The notes: generated by a model from the sequence alone, not told the origin. DNA of 27,144 bases from Proteobacteria bacterium CAG:495 (GCA_000432275.1 HF995265.1:1-27144); one strand, 5' to 3'. Counted from the stretch's first letter, positions 1 to 7,048 are shown. Translations and numbers: made by a program.

Positions 1-31
1 AAAAAGCCCCCTGCTATTATTACAAAGGGCT
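1..31 (-). terminator. Intrinsic terminator downstream of phoB
   Basis: On the minus strand a 9-bp stem (5-13 with 23-31, including two G-U pairs) closes a 9-nt loop and is followed by a run of five T at the window edge. It lies 74 nt past the phoB stop and points the right way to end the rpe-phoB transcript. The T-run is cut by the window edge, so its full length is unknown. Confidence 0.6.
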
Positions 32-104
32 GAAAATGCTATAAATTTAGAATGAGATAAACGGATAACGCATATCAGCTTTTTTGAGGGCGGGTTGCCG
101 AAAA

Positions 105-809
105 CTATTCTTCGGCTTCGCCAACCGGATTGATGTCAATAGCATAGCCGGTAGCGCGCACCGTCCGGATGTAATCAGGGCCAAAATCATTTAGCGATTT
201 GCGCAAACGGCGTATGTGGACGTCAACCGTGCGGGATTCAACATAGATATTGTCTCCCCAGACCGTTTTCAGCAAATATTCCCGGGAGAAAACCTTACCC
301 GGGGTTTCCATTAACATTTTGAGCAGTCGAAATTCCGTAGGGCCGAGATGAATATAATTGTCACCGCGAAATACCTTTTTCTCGACCAAATCCATGCGGA
401 TATCTTCAAAAATCAGTTCTTTTTCAGTATGAGGTTCGGGAGCACGGCGAAGCTGGGTTTTTACCCGCGCCATCAGTTCCGGAATAGAAAACGGCTTGGT
501 TACGTAGTCGTCCGCACCTGCGGTCAGGCCTTTTACCTTATCTTCTTCTTCACCCTTGGCGGTAAGCATAATTACCGGAATGCTTTTCAAATCCGGTTTG
601 GAGCGAATCAATTTGCAGATGTCGACCCCTGACATTTCCGGCAACATCCAATCCAGCAGAATGACTGACGGATGATTTTTCTCAACTTCACCCAGAGCTT
701 TGTTGCCGCGGGATTCTATCACCACGTCGTAGCCTTCTTTCTCCAGATTGTATTTGAGCAGCAGCGCCAGGGCTTCTTCATCTTCTATCACCATGACCGT
801 ATGCTTCAT
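105..809 (-). CDS. phoB: Phosphate regulon response regulator PhoB (OmpR family)
   Basis: A two-component response regulator that binds DNA when phosphorylated by its sensor (PhoR in the known system) and controls phosphate-starvation genes. The receiver domain (about 1-120) has the acidic pocket E9/D10, phospho-acceptor D53 in the LLDWMLP motif, T83 and K105. The C-terminal winged helix (about 135-230) carries the TVDVHIRRLRK recognition helix and the RTVRATGY wing. At 234 aa it is of usual length. A TTG two codons upstream (815) is also open, but AGGAGG sits 8 nt before the ATG at 809 and only 2 nt before the TTG, so the ATG is preferred. The stop is TAG. It lies 57 nt downstream of rpe, on the same strand. 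No phoR or phoU is inside the window, so PhoB rather than another OmpR-family regulator rests on sequence resemblance. Confidence 0.88.
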   Translation of the reverse strand: MKHTVMVIEDEEALALLLKYNLEKEGYDVVIESRGNKALGEVEKNHPSVILLDWMLPEMSGVDICKLIRSKPDLKSIPVIMLTAKGEEEDKVKGLTAGADDYVTKPFSIPELMARVKTQLRRAPEPHTEKELIFEDIRMDLVEKKVFRGDNYIHLGPTEFRLLKMLMETPGKVFSREYLLKTVWGDNIYVESRTVDVHIRRLRKSLNDFGPDYIRTVRATGYAIDINPVGEAEE

Positions 810-844
810 AGCCAAGTCCTCCTTACTTATCCTAAGTCCTTAAA

Positions 845-862
845 AACTAACGCACTTTAGTT
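845..862. repeat. Short inverted repeat between rpe and phoB
   Basis: AACTAA and TTAGTT are perfect 6-bp arms around a 6-nt spacer in the short rpe-phoB gap. It has no T-run, so it is not a terminator. It could be a weak mRNA hairpin, an operator for phoB, or chance in AT-rich sequence. Confidence 0.3.
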
Positions 863-866
863 AATT

Positions 867-1502
867 TTATCTTAAGGCCAAGATGTTCTTGCGGTAGTCT
901 CCGCCGTCAAAAACAGCGGTTCCGGCCACCAAAATATCGGCACCGGCGGCAACCGCTTCAGAACCGGTCATCGGATTGATGCCGCCGTCAATTTCGATTT
1001 TAATATCTCTGTCGCCGATAAGTTCCTTTACCCGGGCAATTTTCGCCAACTGAGAATCAATAAAGCTCTGGCCGCCAAAGCCGGGGTTAACGCTCATAAT
1101 CAAAACCAAATCAAGCTTGTCGAGCACATATTTCAAAACTTCTTCCGGGGTGGACGGATTAAGAGAAACGCCGGCTTTCAGCCCCAAAGAACGGATTGTC
1201 GCCAAAGCTCTGTCCAAATGCGTGCAGGCTTCGGAATGAATTGTGATGATATCCGCACCGGCATTTGCAAACCAGGGAATCATCACAGCGGGATTGGAAA
1301 CCATCAGATGTACGTCAAACGGGAGTTTGGTATAAGGACGGATGGCTTTAACCACACCGGGACCAAAGGTCAGATTGGGCACAAAATTACCATCCATAAC
1401 ATCCAGGTGAATCATATCGGCTCCGGCTTCGTCCAGACGGATAATTTCATTTTTGAGGTCGGCATAATCCGCCGACAAAATACTGGGGGCTATCATAACC
1501 AT
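867..1502 (-). CDS. rpe: Ribulose-phosphate 3-epimerase
   Basis: Interconverts ribulose 5-phosphate and xylulose 5-phosphate in the cytoplasmic pentose phosphate pathway, feeding the transketolase encoded at 7095-9068. It is a TIM barrel of 211 aa, slightly shorter than the usual 220-225. Family signatures are APSILSADYADL at the N-terminus, HLDVMDG (metal ligand H32, catalytic D34), DVHLMV (H65), the phosphate-binding NPGFGGQ loop (about 139-145) and EIDGGI with catalytic D172. All expected catalytic and metal residues are present. The start is set by AAGGAG 7 nt upstream of the ATG. It is co-directional with phoB, 57 nt apart, and probably co-transcribed with it. Confidence 0.95.
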   Translation of the reverse strand: MVMIAPSILSADYADLKNEIIRLDEAGADMIHLDVMDGNFVPNLTFGPGVVKAIRPYTKLPFDVHLMVSNPAVMIPWFANAGADIITIHSEACTHLDRALATIRSLGLKAGVSLNPSTPEEVLKYVLDKLDLVLIMSVNPGFGGQSFIDSQLAKIARVKELIGDRDIKIEIDGGINPMTGSEAVAAGADILVAGTAVFDGGDYRKNILALR

Positions 1503-1513
1503 AGCGTTTCTCC

Positions 1514-1542
1514 TTGACTTGTTTGTTATCTATCAGCATAAC
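1514..1542 (+). promoter_or_regulatory. Possible promoter for the ferritin-like gene
   Basis: TTGACT (1514-1519), a 17-bp spacer and CATAAC (1537-1542) resemble a housekeeping promoter reading toward the gene at 1658. It would give a leader of about 110 nt beginning with the perfect 7-bp palindrome GGCTTTT/AAAAGCC at 1547-1562. The -10 box matches only 4 of 6 positions, and the -35 overlaps the rpe ribosome binding site, so this is tentative. Confidence 0.25.
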
Positions 1543-1657
1543 GCAAGGCTTTTTTAAAAGCCAGAAAAATATATCTCAGGTTCCGACCTTGATTTTCACA
1601 ACGGGATGACTACTTGAAAGACTGACAAGATTATTAACTTTTAAATGGAGAAAAACG

Positions 1658-2170
1658 ATGGGAGAAATGGCTCAGAAGATTTCTAAAGTAGACCATGAAG
1701 AGCTGCTTAAAGTTTTGAATATGGCCTTTGCCGAAGAATGGCTGGCTTATTATCAGTACTGGGTCGGCGCTCAGGTCGCGGTCGGACCGATGCGCACCTC
1801 AATTGTCGAAGAATTTATGGAACACGCCAACGAAGAGCTTAAACACGCCAAATGGCTCAGCGACCGTATTATTCAACTGGGCGGCACCCCGGTTCTGGAC
1901 CCGAAAGACTGGGAAAGCATCGCCCAATGTCGTTATGATGCCCCCAACGAACCTTATGTTATGAATCTGCTGAAACAAAATCTGGTTGCCGAACGCTGTG
2001 CCGTTGCCCGTTATCAGGGTATCTGCGAAATGTGCTTTGGCAAAGACTACGACACTTATCGCGTGTCAGCCAAGATTTTGAAAGAAGAATTGGAACATGA
2101 ACAGGAAATGGGCGATTTTATAGAAGACATTAAACAAGGCGTAGAACACGGCGCCCAGCTCCAAAGCTAA
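1658..2170 (+). CDS. Ferritin-like diiron protein, DPS-like/thioferritin type
   Basis: A 170-aa four-helix-bundle protein of the ferritin superfamily. Diiron-site residues are visible in order: E27 (AEEWLAYYQYW), E60 and H63 (EELKHAKW), E112 (VAERC), and E144 and H147 (EELEHEQ). It thus has a bacterioferritin-like two-E-x-x-H metal site, but also a cluster of cysteines (C91, C114, C123, C126) beside E112. A cysteine pair next to a bacterioferritin-type site is characteristic of DPS-like proteins (DPSL, thioferritins) known from archaea and Bacteroides; assigning this protein to that family is inference from memory. The probable role is oxidation of Fe(II) with peroxide and iron storage during oxidative stress. 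GGAG lies 7-8 nt before the ATG. It is a single gene, divergent from rpe and closed by a strong terminator. Confidence 0.8.
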   Translation: MGEMAQKISKVDHEELLKVLNMAFAEEWLAYYQYWVGAQVAVGPMRTSIVEEFMEHANEELKHAKWLSDRIIQLGGTPVLDPKDWESIAQCRYDAPNEPYVMNLLKQNLVAERCAVARYQGICEMCFGKDYDTYRVSAKILKEELEHEQEMGDFIEDIKQGVEHGAQLQS

Positions 2171-2189
2171 CACACTGATTGTATACATT

Positions 2190-2220
2190 AAAACCGCCTA
2201 TTTTAGAAATAGGCGGTTTT
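2190..2220 (+). terminator. Intrinsic terminator after the ferritin-like gene
   Basis: A perfect 14-bp inverted repeat (2190-2203 with 2207-2220) with a 3-nt loop, beginning in A-rich and ending in T-rich sequence, 19 nt past the stop codon. Confidence 0.85.
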
Positions 2221-2269
2221 AATTATTGACATATTTATACAAATATTCCAAAATGTCGGCAAACAGTGA

Positions 2270-2299
2270 TTCGTAGATATAAAGTTTTATTTCGTAGAT
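2270..2299. repeat. Nine-base direct repeat with 21-bp period
   Basis: TTCGTAGAT occurs at 2270-2278 and again at 2291-2299. The repeat distance is 21 bp, two helical turns, which would put both copies on the same DNA face. It could be a regulator site or part of the candidate small RNA. Two copies alone may be chance. Confidence 0.4.
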
Positions 2300-2372
2300 T
2301 GCACACAAACCGCTAACTCCAAATAAAACAATAAACAAGGTTTGTTTCGGTAAACAATTTACGGATAAAAGG

Positions 2373-2405
2373 AAAGCCTGAAGAGTAGACCTTCAGGCTT
2401 TTTTT
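2373..2405. terminator. Intrinsic terminator, possibly bidirectional
   Basis: An 11-bp stem (2373-2383 with 2391-2401) closes a 7-nt loop. On the plus strand it is followed by seven T (2399-2405). On the minus strand it is followed by TTTCCTTTT and starts 11 nt after the stop of the gene ending at 2412. The cleaner T-run is on the plus side. Confidence 0.7.
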
Positions 2406-2411
2406 GTTGTT

Positions 2412-2813
2412 TTAGTTTTTGGCCGAAACGACAATCCTACTGCCATTGAGAGCACTAAACACCCATTCGCGGCAAGTGTTCTGATACCACACTCCCGGGA
2501 TAAAAATCCTCACCCAATACAAAGCGTCAAGACAACTCCATTTTGCATCCAATGCAGAAGTCTTAAAACAAGAACGGGCCGGCCTCGAGCGATAAAACCG
2601 GGGAATTTCGCTGCTGTTCAGAACAATATTGATGACGGTGTCCGTGGCAAGCTCCTTAAACACAAATAACTTCAGCTGCTTAGAAGAAACAACGGCAGAG
2701 CGGGAGCGTGCTTTTGCGGAGTCGCCGGGCGGCAGCGTATCGGCTGCAAAAAGAGCAGAAGCAGAAAATGCCGAAATCAGCAATGAACAAATGAAAATAC
2801 CTAAATTTTTCAT
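2412..2813 (-). CDS. Small secreted protein of unknown function
   Basis: I do not recognise this 133-aa protein. The N-terminus MKNLGIFICSLLISAFSASALFA followed by ADT is a textbook Sec signal peptide, with cleavage predicted after the second ALFA-type alanine near residue 23, leaving a mature protein of about 110 residues. The mature part has three cysteines and a YW-rich stretch (LYWVRIFIPGVWYQ) followed by NTCREW, consistent with a small beta-rich, disulfide-stabilised periplasmic or exported protein. The frame is open to an upstream ATG at 2849, but the signal peptide fixes the start at 2813. There is no Shine-Dalgarno, only an AT-rich leader. The terminator at 2373-2405 follows closely. 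Confidence 0.6.
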   Translation of the reverse strand: MKNLGIFICSLLISAFSASALFAADTLPPGDSAKARSRSAVVSSKQLKLFVFKELATDTVINIVLNSSEIPRFYRSRPARSCFKTSALDAKWSCLDALYWVRIFIPGVWYQNTCREWVFSALNGSRIVVSAKN

Positions 2814-2993
2814 AACGTTTTTTGTTAAAATATAAAAATAAATGTACAATAATTATTTTCGGATATTTTATAGATAAGTATTCTTTTGCTGTTTGTCCAG
2901 TGGTTTATGCAAAAAAAGCCGCCCTTGTGAAGAAGCTCGTTTTGCGGACACAATAAAACATTGCCGACCAACAAATGCCCCGATATTGCCCAT

Positions 2994-3024
2994 AAAAAAA
3001 GAACCCCTGAAAAACAGGGGTTCT
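2994..3024 (-). terminator. Intrinsic terminator of fba
   Basis: A perfect 10-bp stem (3000-3009 with 3015-3024) with a 5-nt loop, followed on the minus strand by seven T. It begins 23 nt after the fba stop. Confidence 0.88.
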
Positions 3025-3046
3025 CATACCATTTGTAAAACCAGAC

Positions 3047-4096
3047 TTAGATTTCGCCGTCGGCATAACGTTTAGCCATAGCAGACATCGGAATGGCCTT
3101 GATTTTATCAGCCTGTCCGGCAGCACCGAAAGCAATGTAACGGGCTTCGCAGACTTTCTGCATTTCTTCAATAGCCGGCTTGAGATATTTGCGAGGATCA
3201 AACTCTTTGGGATTCTCGGCAAACAATTTGCGAATTGCACCGGTAATGGCCATACGGCAATCGGTATCAACGTTAACTTTACGGACACCGGACTTAATGC
3301 CGCGGACAATTTCTTCAACCGGAACACCATAGGTTTGGGGAATGGCACCGCCGTATGCGTTAATCAGGTCTTGCAGCTCTTGAGGAACAGAAGAAGATCC
3401 ATGCATAACCATATGAGTGTTGGGCAGTTTTTTGTGAATCTTTTCAATCACGTCGATTGCGAGGATCTCACCGTCCGGCTTGCGGGTGAACTTGTAAGCA
3501 CCGTGAGACGTACCGACGGCAACGGCCAAAGCGTCCAATTTGGTTTCGGCAACGAATCGGGCTGCCTCGTCAGGGTCGGTAACCAGACGTTTTTTATCAA
3601 TCACGCCTTCAGCTCCGTGACCGTCTTCCTTGTCGCCTTTACCGGTTTCAAGAGAACCGATAACGCCGAGTTCGCCTTCAACAGAGGCACCAACGGCATG
3701 TGCACGCGCAACGACTTCTTTGGTTACGTGAACGTTGTATTCGAAAGAAGAAGGCGTTTTGCCGTCAGCTTCCAGCGAACCGTCCATCATTACGGAAGAA
3801 TAGCCGTTTACAATCGCGGACTGGCAAATGTCTACAGAAGAACCGTGATCCTGATGCAGACAAATCGGCAGTTCGGGGAACATTTCGATACCGGCGGCAA
3901 CCATATGACGAATCATCGGATCGCCGGCAAATTTGCGGGCACCGGTAGAAGTTTGCAAGATAACCGGAGCGTTTACTTTCTTGGCAGCTTGCAGAACGGC
4001 GATAATCTGTTCCATATCGTTAATATTGAAAGCGGGAACACCGTAGTTGTTCTCGGCGGCATGGTCAAGAATCTGACGCATAGTAACTAAAGGCAT
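3047..4096 (-). CDS. fba: Fructose-bisphosphate aldolase, class II
   Basis: A zinc-dependent aldolase that cleaves fructose 1,6-bisphosphate to dihydroxyacetone phosphate and glyceraldehyde 3-phosphate, and runs in reverse in gluconeogenesis. The 349-aa protein shows the class II signatures: PAFNINDMEQ near the N-terminus, H81-Q-D83-H84 (catalytic aspartate and first zinc histidine), GELG, the second zinc histidine in GTSHGAYK, MHGSSSVP with the third, and NVDTD. The frame stays open 35 codons upstream, but AAGGAG 6 nt before the ATG at 4096 and the conserved MPLVTMRQIL start place the beginning here. Length and motifs fit the longer type B branch. It is transcribed alone, with its own likely promoter and terminator. 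Confidence 0.95.
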   Translation of the reverse strand: MPLVTMRQILDHAAENNYGVPAFNINDMEQIIAVLQAAKKVNAPVILQTSTGARKFAGDPMIRHMVAAGIEMFPELPICLHQDHGSSVDICQSAIVNGYSSVMMDGSLEADGKTPSSFEYNVHVTKEVVARAHAVGASVEGELGVIGSLETGKGDKEDGHGAEGVIDKKRLVTDPDEAARFVAETKLDALAVAVGTSHGAYKFTRKPDGEILAIDVIEKIHKKLPNTHMVMHGSSSVPQELQDLINAYGGAIPQTYGVPVEEIVRGIKSGVRKVNVDTDCRMAITGAIRKLFAENPKEFDPRKYLKPAIEEMQKVCEARYIAFGAAGQADKIKAIPMSAMAKRYADGEI

Positions 4097-4131
4097 ATTT
4101 TTCTCCTTGATATATGAATTAACTACGAGCA

Positions 4132-4159
4132 AATATATTCTTTTGCACTTTTTTTGCAA
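4132..4159 (-). promoter_or_regulatory. Probable fba promoter
   Basis: On the minus strand TTGCAA (4154-4159), a 16-bp spacer and TATATT (4132-4137, 5 of 6 matches to TATAAT) lie about 36 bp upstream of the fba start, giving a leader of about 30 nt. Confidence 0.4.
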
Positions 4160-4268
4160 GCAATTTTTATAAGTTCTCAGAAGCGCATTTTTTACTTGCA
4201 CTCTCTATAAAAAGTTGTATTTTATCTGCGATATTATAAACATTAACAAATTAAATTTTTAAATTATT

Positions 4269-4682
4269 ATGGAACTTTTAAGTGTGTTTTTTGCTCTGGC
4301 GGCAATTGTGCTGCTGTATTTTTCAAACAGACTGTATGTAAAAAAATCAGTCATCGGTTACAGAACCCATATGGCCTATTACCAAGAAGCCAATTCGATG
4401 CGCTACTGCGGAATGATCGGCTTGCTTGCGGCGGTATTGTTTGTCAAGGCATGGATTGGTTTTACCTTGCTTGCCTTTGTTGCCGCAATATTTCATCTGT
4501 TTGTTTTCAAAAAGATAAAAAAACACAAACGCTCTTGCGACATCGCATTGCGGGATAATGAAAGCGACAAAGAAAAGGCGCACAAAGCAGCTCTTAACGA
4601 TTATCAAAACTGGTTAAGACACTTTTTTCTGTGCTTGATTGTCATCGCAATTGTGGCAGTAATTATAAAATCATACTGCTGA
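4269..4682 (+). CDS. Small integral membrane protein of unknown function
   Basis: I do not recognise this 137-aa protein. Hydrophobic segments lie at about 3-22, 46-64, 64-82 and 116-135, suggesting four transmembrane helices, with a basic stretch after the third (KKIKKHKRS, about 83-91) and a charged loop (about 95-110) likely facing the cytoplasm. There is no enzyme motif. The start ATG follows a very AT-rich leader with no Shine-Dalgarno. It is a single gene divergent from fba and ends 18 nt before a strong terminator. Confidence 0.65.
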   Translation: MELLSVFFALAAIVLLYFSNRLYVKKSVIGYRTHMAYYQEANSMRYCGMIGLLAAVLFVKAWIGFTLLAFVAAIFHLFVFKKIKKHKRSCDIALRDNESDKEKAHKAALNDYQNWLRHFFLCLIVIAIVAVIIKSYC

Positions 4683-4699
4683 GCAGTTCTTTAAATTTC

Positions 4700-4742
4700 G
4701 GCACCTTTTATTTCGGAAAACCCCGAAAAAGGTGCCTTTTTT
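4700..4742 (+). terminator. Intrinsic terminator after the small membrane protein gene
   Basis: An outer 8-bp stem (4700-4707 with 4729-4736) and an inner TTCGG/CCGAA stem (4712-4716 with 4723-4727) are followed by six T on the plus strand. Confidence 0.85.
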
Positions 4743-4775
4743 CTGCCTAAAACAGTTTTATTTTTCAAGACGGCG

Positions 4776-4784
4776 TGTTATGAT
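4776..4784 (+). promoter_or_regulatory. Possible extended -10 promoter
   Basis: TG-T-TATGAT (4776-4784) has the TGn extension and 5 of 6 -10 matches, and would give a leader of about 26 nt for the gene at 4817. No good -35 is seen 17 bp upstream. Confidence 0.35.
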
Positions 4785-4816
4785 GGATTCAAACCAGCTT
4801 CCATCAGGGGATATTA

Positions 4817-6046
4817 ATGCCGACAGACGAAAGAAACGCATCCAAAGTTTTTAAGAACCCGCTTGTTGAAGCGCGGCGCCGGGTGAAAACCCCGTGCAAA
4901 AAACTGCGGCATAATTCCAAAATCAGAAAAACGATTAAAATTATGGCTGTTTCTGCAGCGATGAGCGGACTTGCCCTGGCTTCCGTCCCGTTTTGGGAAG
5001 ACAGCTGCAACGGCTCGGCTCCTTTTTTACAAAAACAAGACCTGCCGGCGGAAATAAAAATGAAATTTCAGCCTCACGAAATTCTTGAAAGCGGCTTTTT
5101 GAGCAAAGAGAATTTCCAGGTGGTTCCATATGACATCGACACGCTGTTGCTCAACGCCTCCAATGTCGACCAGAGTTTCGGGCTGGCAAAGTTCGTCAGC
5201 GAACACAACAAAATCCGGCTCAACCATTTGAAAGCAGACACGCTTGAGGCGGATTCCGCCACCAAGGTCAAAATTGTCAACAAGCAAAAAAAATACAGTA
5301 CGCCCCAAAGCGTCGTCTTCCGTCTGCTGCACGAAGCCCGGCATTATTACAATCATTTGCGCGGCGTCAAATCATACGGGGTGTCGGCAGAGCAATTTGC
5401 CAAACTCTGCATTCACGACGAGTTATCGGCTCAGCTGACAGTTTTAATCGACCAACGCAACAACTATCTGCAAACAAAAAATCTGAATGCGTTTGAGGAC
5501 AATTTCAAGTTCTACCGCAACGCCGTCGCCAGTAAAAAAATAGCACCTTCGCCTTATAAAATAAGCGATGAAGAGATTTTTCTGATGGGCAAAGGCATTA
5601 CCGAATGGTGGATGAAAAACTTTCCCGAACGCTACAGCAACGCTCACAGCCTTATCGTAAAAAACTGGCTGAAAGCGGGATTTTTTATGAACAAGCGTCC
5701 CAACAACAAGCGTTACCGGCAAAAACTCGACGTTTGCTACAGCTTTGTGATAAACGGTCAACAAGTCAATTTTCGCGAGGCCATCCCCGACTTTGACATT
5801 CACGAGAAAGTCAAAAAAACAATCGACGCATATTACGCCCAAAGCAAATTGGAACGGCTGAAAGGCTGGAATGAACGGCGAGAGTACTTCAACCGCAACA
5901 AACGCGACATTGAAGAGCTGGAAAGGAAGGCTCCGAAACAGGCAATGACCGTTCCCAGCTATAATCCGCCCAATAACAAAACATCTCCGGCGGAGAAACC
6001 CAACATAAGAAAAGCCTGGCTGACCCGATGGAACAAAGGACGTTAG
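4817..6046 (+). CDS. Membrane-anchored or exported protein with HExxH motif, putative metallopeptidase
   Basis: A 409-aa protein I cannot assign to a named family. A basic N-terminal stretch (about 10-42) precedes one hydrophobic segment (about 43-58), so it is either anchored with the bulk in the periplasm or has an atypical signal peptide. The centre contains H172-E173-A-R-H176, an HExxH zinc motif inside a helix (FRLLHEARHYYNHL). H200-D-E202 lies 26 residues later, giving a plausible third ligand as in gluzincin-type peptidases. Conserved-looking neighbours are YGVSAEQ and DELSAQ. The C-terminal third is charged and lysine/arginine-rich with a proline-rich tail (about 375-395). AGGGG lies 6 nt before the ATG. 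Peptidase activity is inferred from the motif alone; it could equally be a non-catalytic metal binder. Confidence 0.6.
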   Translation: MPTDERNASKVFKNPLVEARRRVKTPCKKLRHNSKIRKTIKIMAVSAAMSGLALASVPFWEDSCNGSAPFLQKQDLPAEIKMKFQPHEILESGFLSKENFQVVPYDIDTLLLNASNVDQSFGLAKFVSEHNKIRLNHLKADTLEADSATKVKIVNKQKKYSTPQSVVFRLLHEARHYYNHLRGVKSYGVSAEQFAKLCIHDELSAQLTVLIDQRNNYLQTKNLNAFEDNFKFYRNAVASKKIAPSPYKISDEEIFLMGKGITEWWMKNFPERYSNAHSLIVKNWLKAGFFMNKRPNNKRYRQKLDVCYSFVINGQQVNFREAIPDFDIHEKVKKTIDAYYAQSKLERLKGWNERREYFNRNKRDIEELERKAPKQAMTVPSYNPPNNKTSPAEKPNIRKAWLTRWNKGR

Positions 6047-6173
6047 CCTTTTCTGCCGGACAATTCCGCTTTATCAAAAAAACTCTTGTTTTTTCTGTAA
6101 ATTTGTATAGAGTCCCCTCATTCAAATTTATTTTTATAGTTAACATTATGTTTCATTTTAAATTCAAAAAATC

Positions 6174-7031
6174 ATGAGTTATTTCACTGAAAACAGTTTG
6201 TTCGACAAACTTACAAAACAAATTTTCGAAAAGAAGTCATTTCTGTGCGTCGGTCTGGACCCTGATCCGAGCAAAATGCCCGAGAGTCTGGTCAGAGAAG
6301 AAGATTTCCTGTTCAAGTTCAACAAAGCGATTGTGGATGCCACCGCACAATATGCCGTTGCATTCAAACCCAATCTGGCCTTTTACGAATGCCACGGCGT
6401 TCCCGGCTGGCAGGCTTTACAGGAGACTATCGCTTACATCAAGGCCAATTATCCGGAAATTATCGTGATTGCGGACGCTAAACGAGGCGACATCGGCAAC
6501 ACATCAAAGATGTATGCCCGCGCAATGTTTGACAAACTTGGTGCAGATATTGTAACCGTGGCTCCTTATATGGGCTCAGACAGCATCAAACCGTTTTTGG
6601 AGTATAACGGAAAGGCCATAGCCTTGCTGGCTCTGACATCAAATGCAGGCTCCAATGACTTTCAGCTGTTGGAAACCATAGCATCCGATTATCTGTTTAT
6701 TGACGTGCTGAGCACTTCAGCCGTATGGGGAACGCCTGACAATATGATGTTTGTTGTCGGCGCCACTCAAAAAAGCAGTTATCTGGAACGTGTCCGCGAA
6801 ATTGTCCCCAACAACTTCCTGTTAATTCCGGGAGTAGGAGCACAGGGCGGAAGTTTGGAAGAAGTTGCTCGCAAATGCATGAACAAAGCCTGCGGAATTC
6901 TGGTGAACTCCTCACGCGGAATCATTCATGCAGACAACAGCGAAAACTTTGCAGCCGCAGCAGCTGAGAAAGCCGCTCAAATGCAATCCGAAATGGAGGC
7001 GCTGCTTGTCGGATACGGCTTAATTGATTAA
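6174..7031 (+). CDS. pyrF: Orotidine 5'-phosphate decarboxylase, type 2
   Basis: Catalyses the last step of UMP synthesis, decarboxylating OMP. At 285 aa it has the length of type 2 enzymes (type 1 are about 230). Signatures are FLCVGLDPD, the lysine FKPNLAFYE, the catalytic ADAKRGDIGNTS core (about 100-112), VAPYMGSDS, ALTSN, VGATQ, and the phosphate-binding PGVGAQGG and NSSRGI motifs. As I recall them, Bacteroidota PyrF proteins match almost phrase by phrase (KKSFLCVGLD, DAKRGDIGNTS, LVNSSRGII). Unlike most neighbours the gene has no Shine-Dalgarno; the ATG follows an AT-rich leader. Both facts hint at acquisition from a Bacteroidota-like donor. It is a single gene, with a strong terminator just downstream. 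Function is confident; origin is inference. Confidence 0.93.
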   Translation: MSYFTENSLFDKLTKQIFEKKSFLCVGLDPDPSKMPESLVREEDFLFKFNKAIVDATAQYAVAFKPNLAFYECHGVPGWQALQETIAYIKANYPEIIVIADAKRGDIGNTSKMYARAMFDKLGADIVTVAPYMGSDSIKPFLEYNGKAIALLALTSNAGSNDFQLLETIASDYLFIDVLSTSAVWGTPDNMMFVVGATQKSSYLERVREIVPNNFLLIPGVGAQGGSLEEVARKCMNKACGILVNSSRGIIHADNSENFAAAAAEKAAQMQSEMEALLVGYGLID

Positions 7032-7048
7032 TTTATAACTCAAAAGAC

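Larger units (their letters stand above)
2226..2405 (+). ncRNA. Candidate small RNA (promoter-like start, terminator end)
   Basis: No plus-strand gene lies between 2170 and 2405, yet the stretch begins with a consensus TTGACA (2226-2231), 17 bp from a weaker CAAAAT (2249-2254), and ends with an intrinsic terminator whose T-run is on the plus strand. A transcript would run from about 2261 to 2405, roughly 145 nt. Inside it are two small hairpins (AAACAA/TTGTTT at 2333-2347, and GTAAA/TTTAC just after) and a 9-mer direct repeat. I see no open frame with a ribosome binding site. The alternative is untranscribed spacer with a terminator serving the minus-strand gene. Confidence 0.28.

Noticed and set aside
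814..840. AAGTCCT repeated 20 bp apart upstream of phoB as a possible Pho box
   Set aside because: The Pho box is an 11-bp-period repeat with a different consensus, and one copy overlaps the phoB ribosome binding site, so chance is likelier.
2905..3348. A 147-codon minus-strand open frame downstream of and overlapping fba
   Set aside because: Most of it overlaps fba in another frame and it runs through the fba terminator; it has no protein-like features.
3335..4090. A 251-codon plus-strand open frame
   Set aside because: It is fully antisense to the conserved fba gene, with no family resemblance.
4097..4201. A 35-residue N-terminal extension of Fba
   Set aside because: AAGGAG before the ATG at 4096, the conserved MPLVTMRQIL start and a likely promoter within the extension all contradict it.
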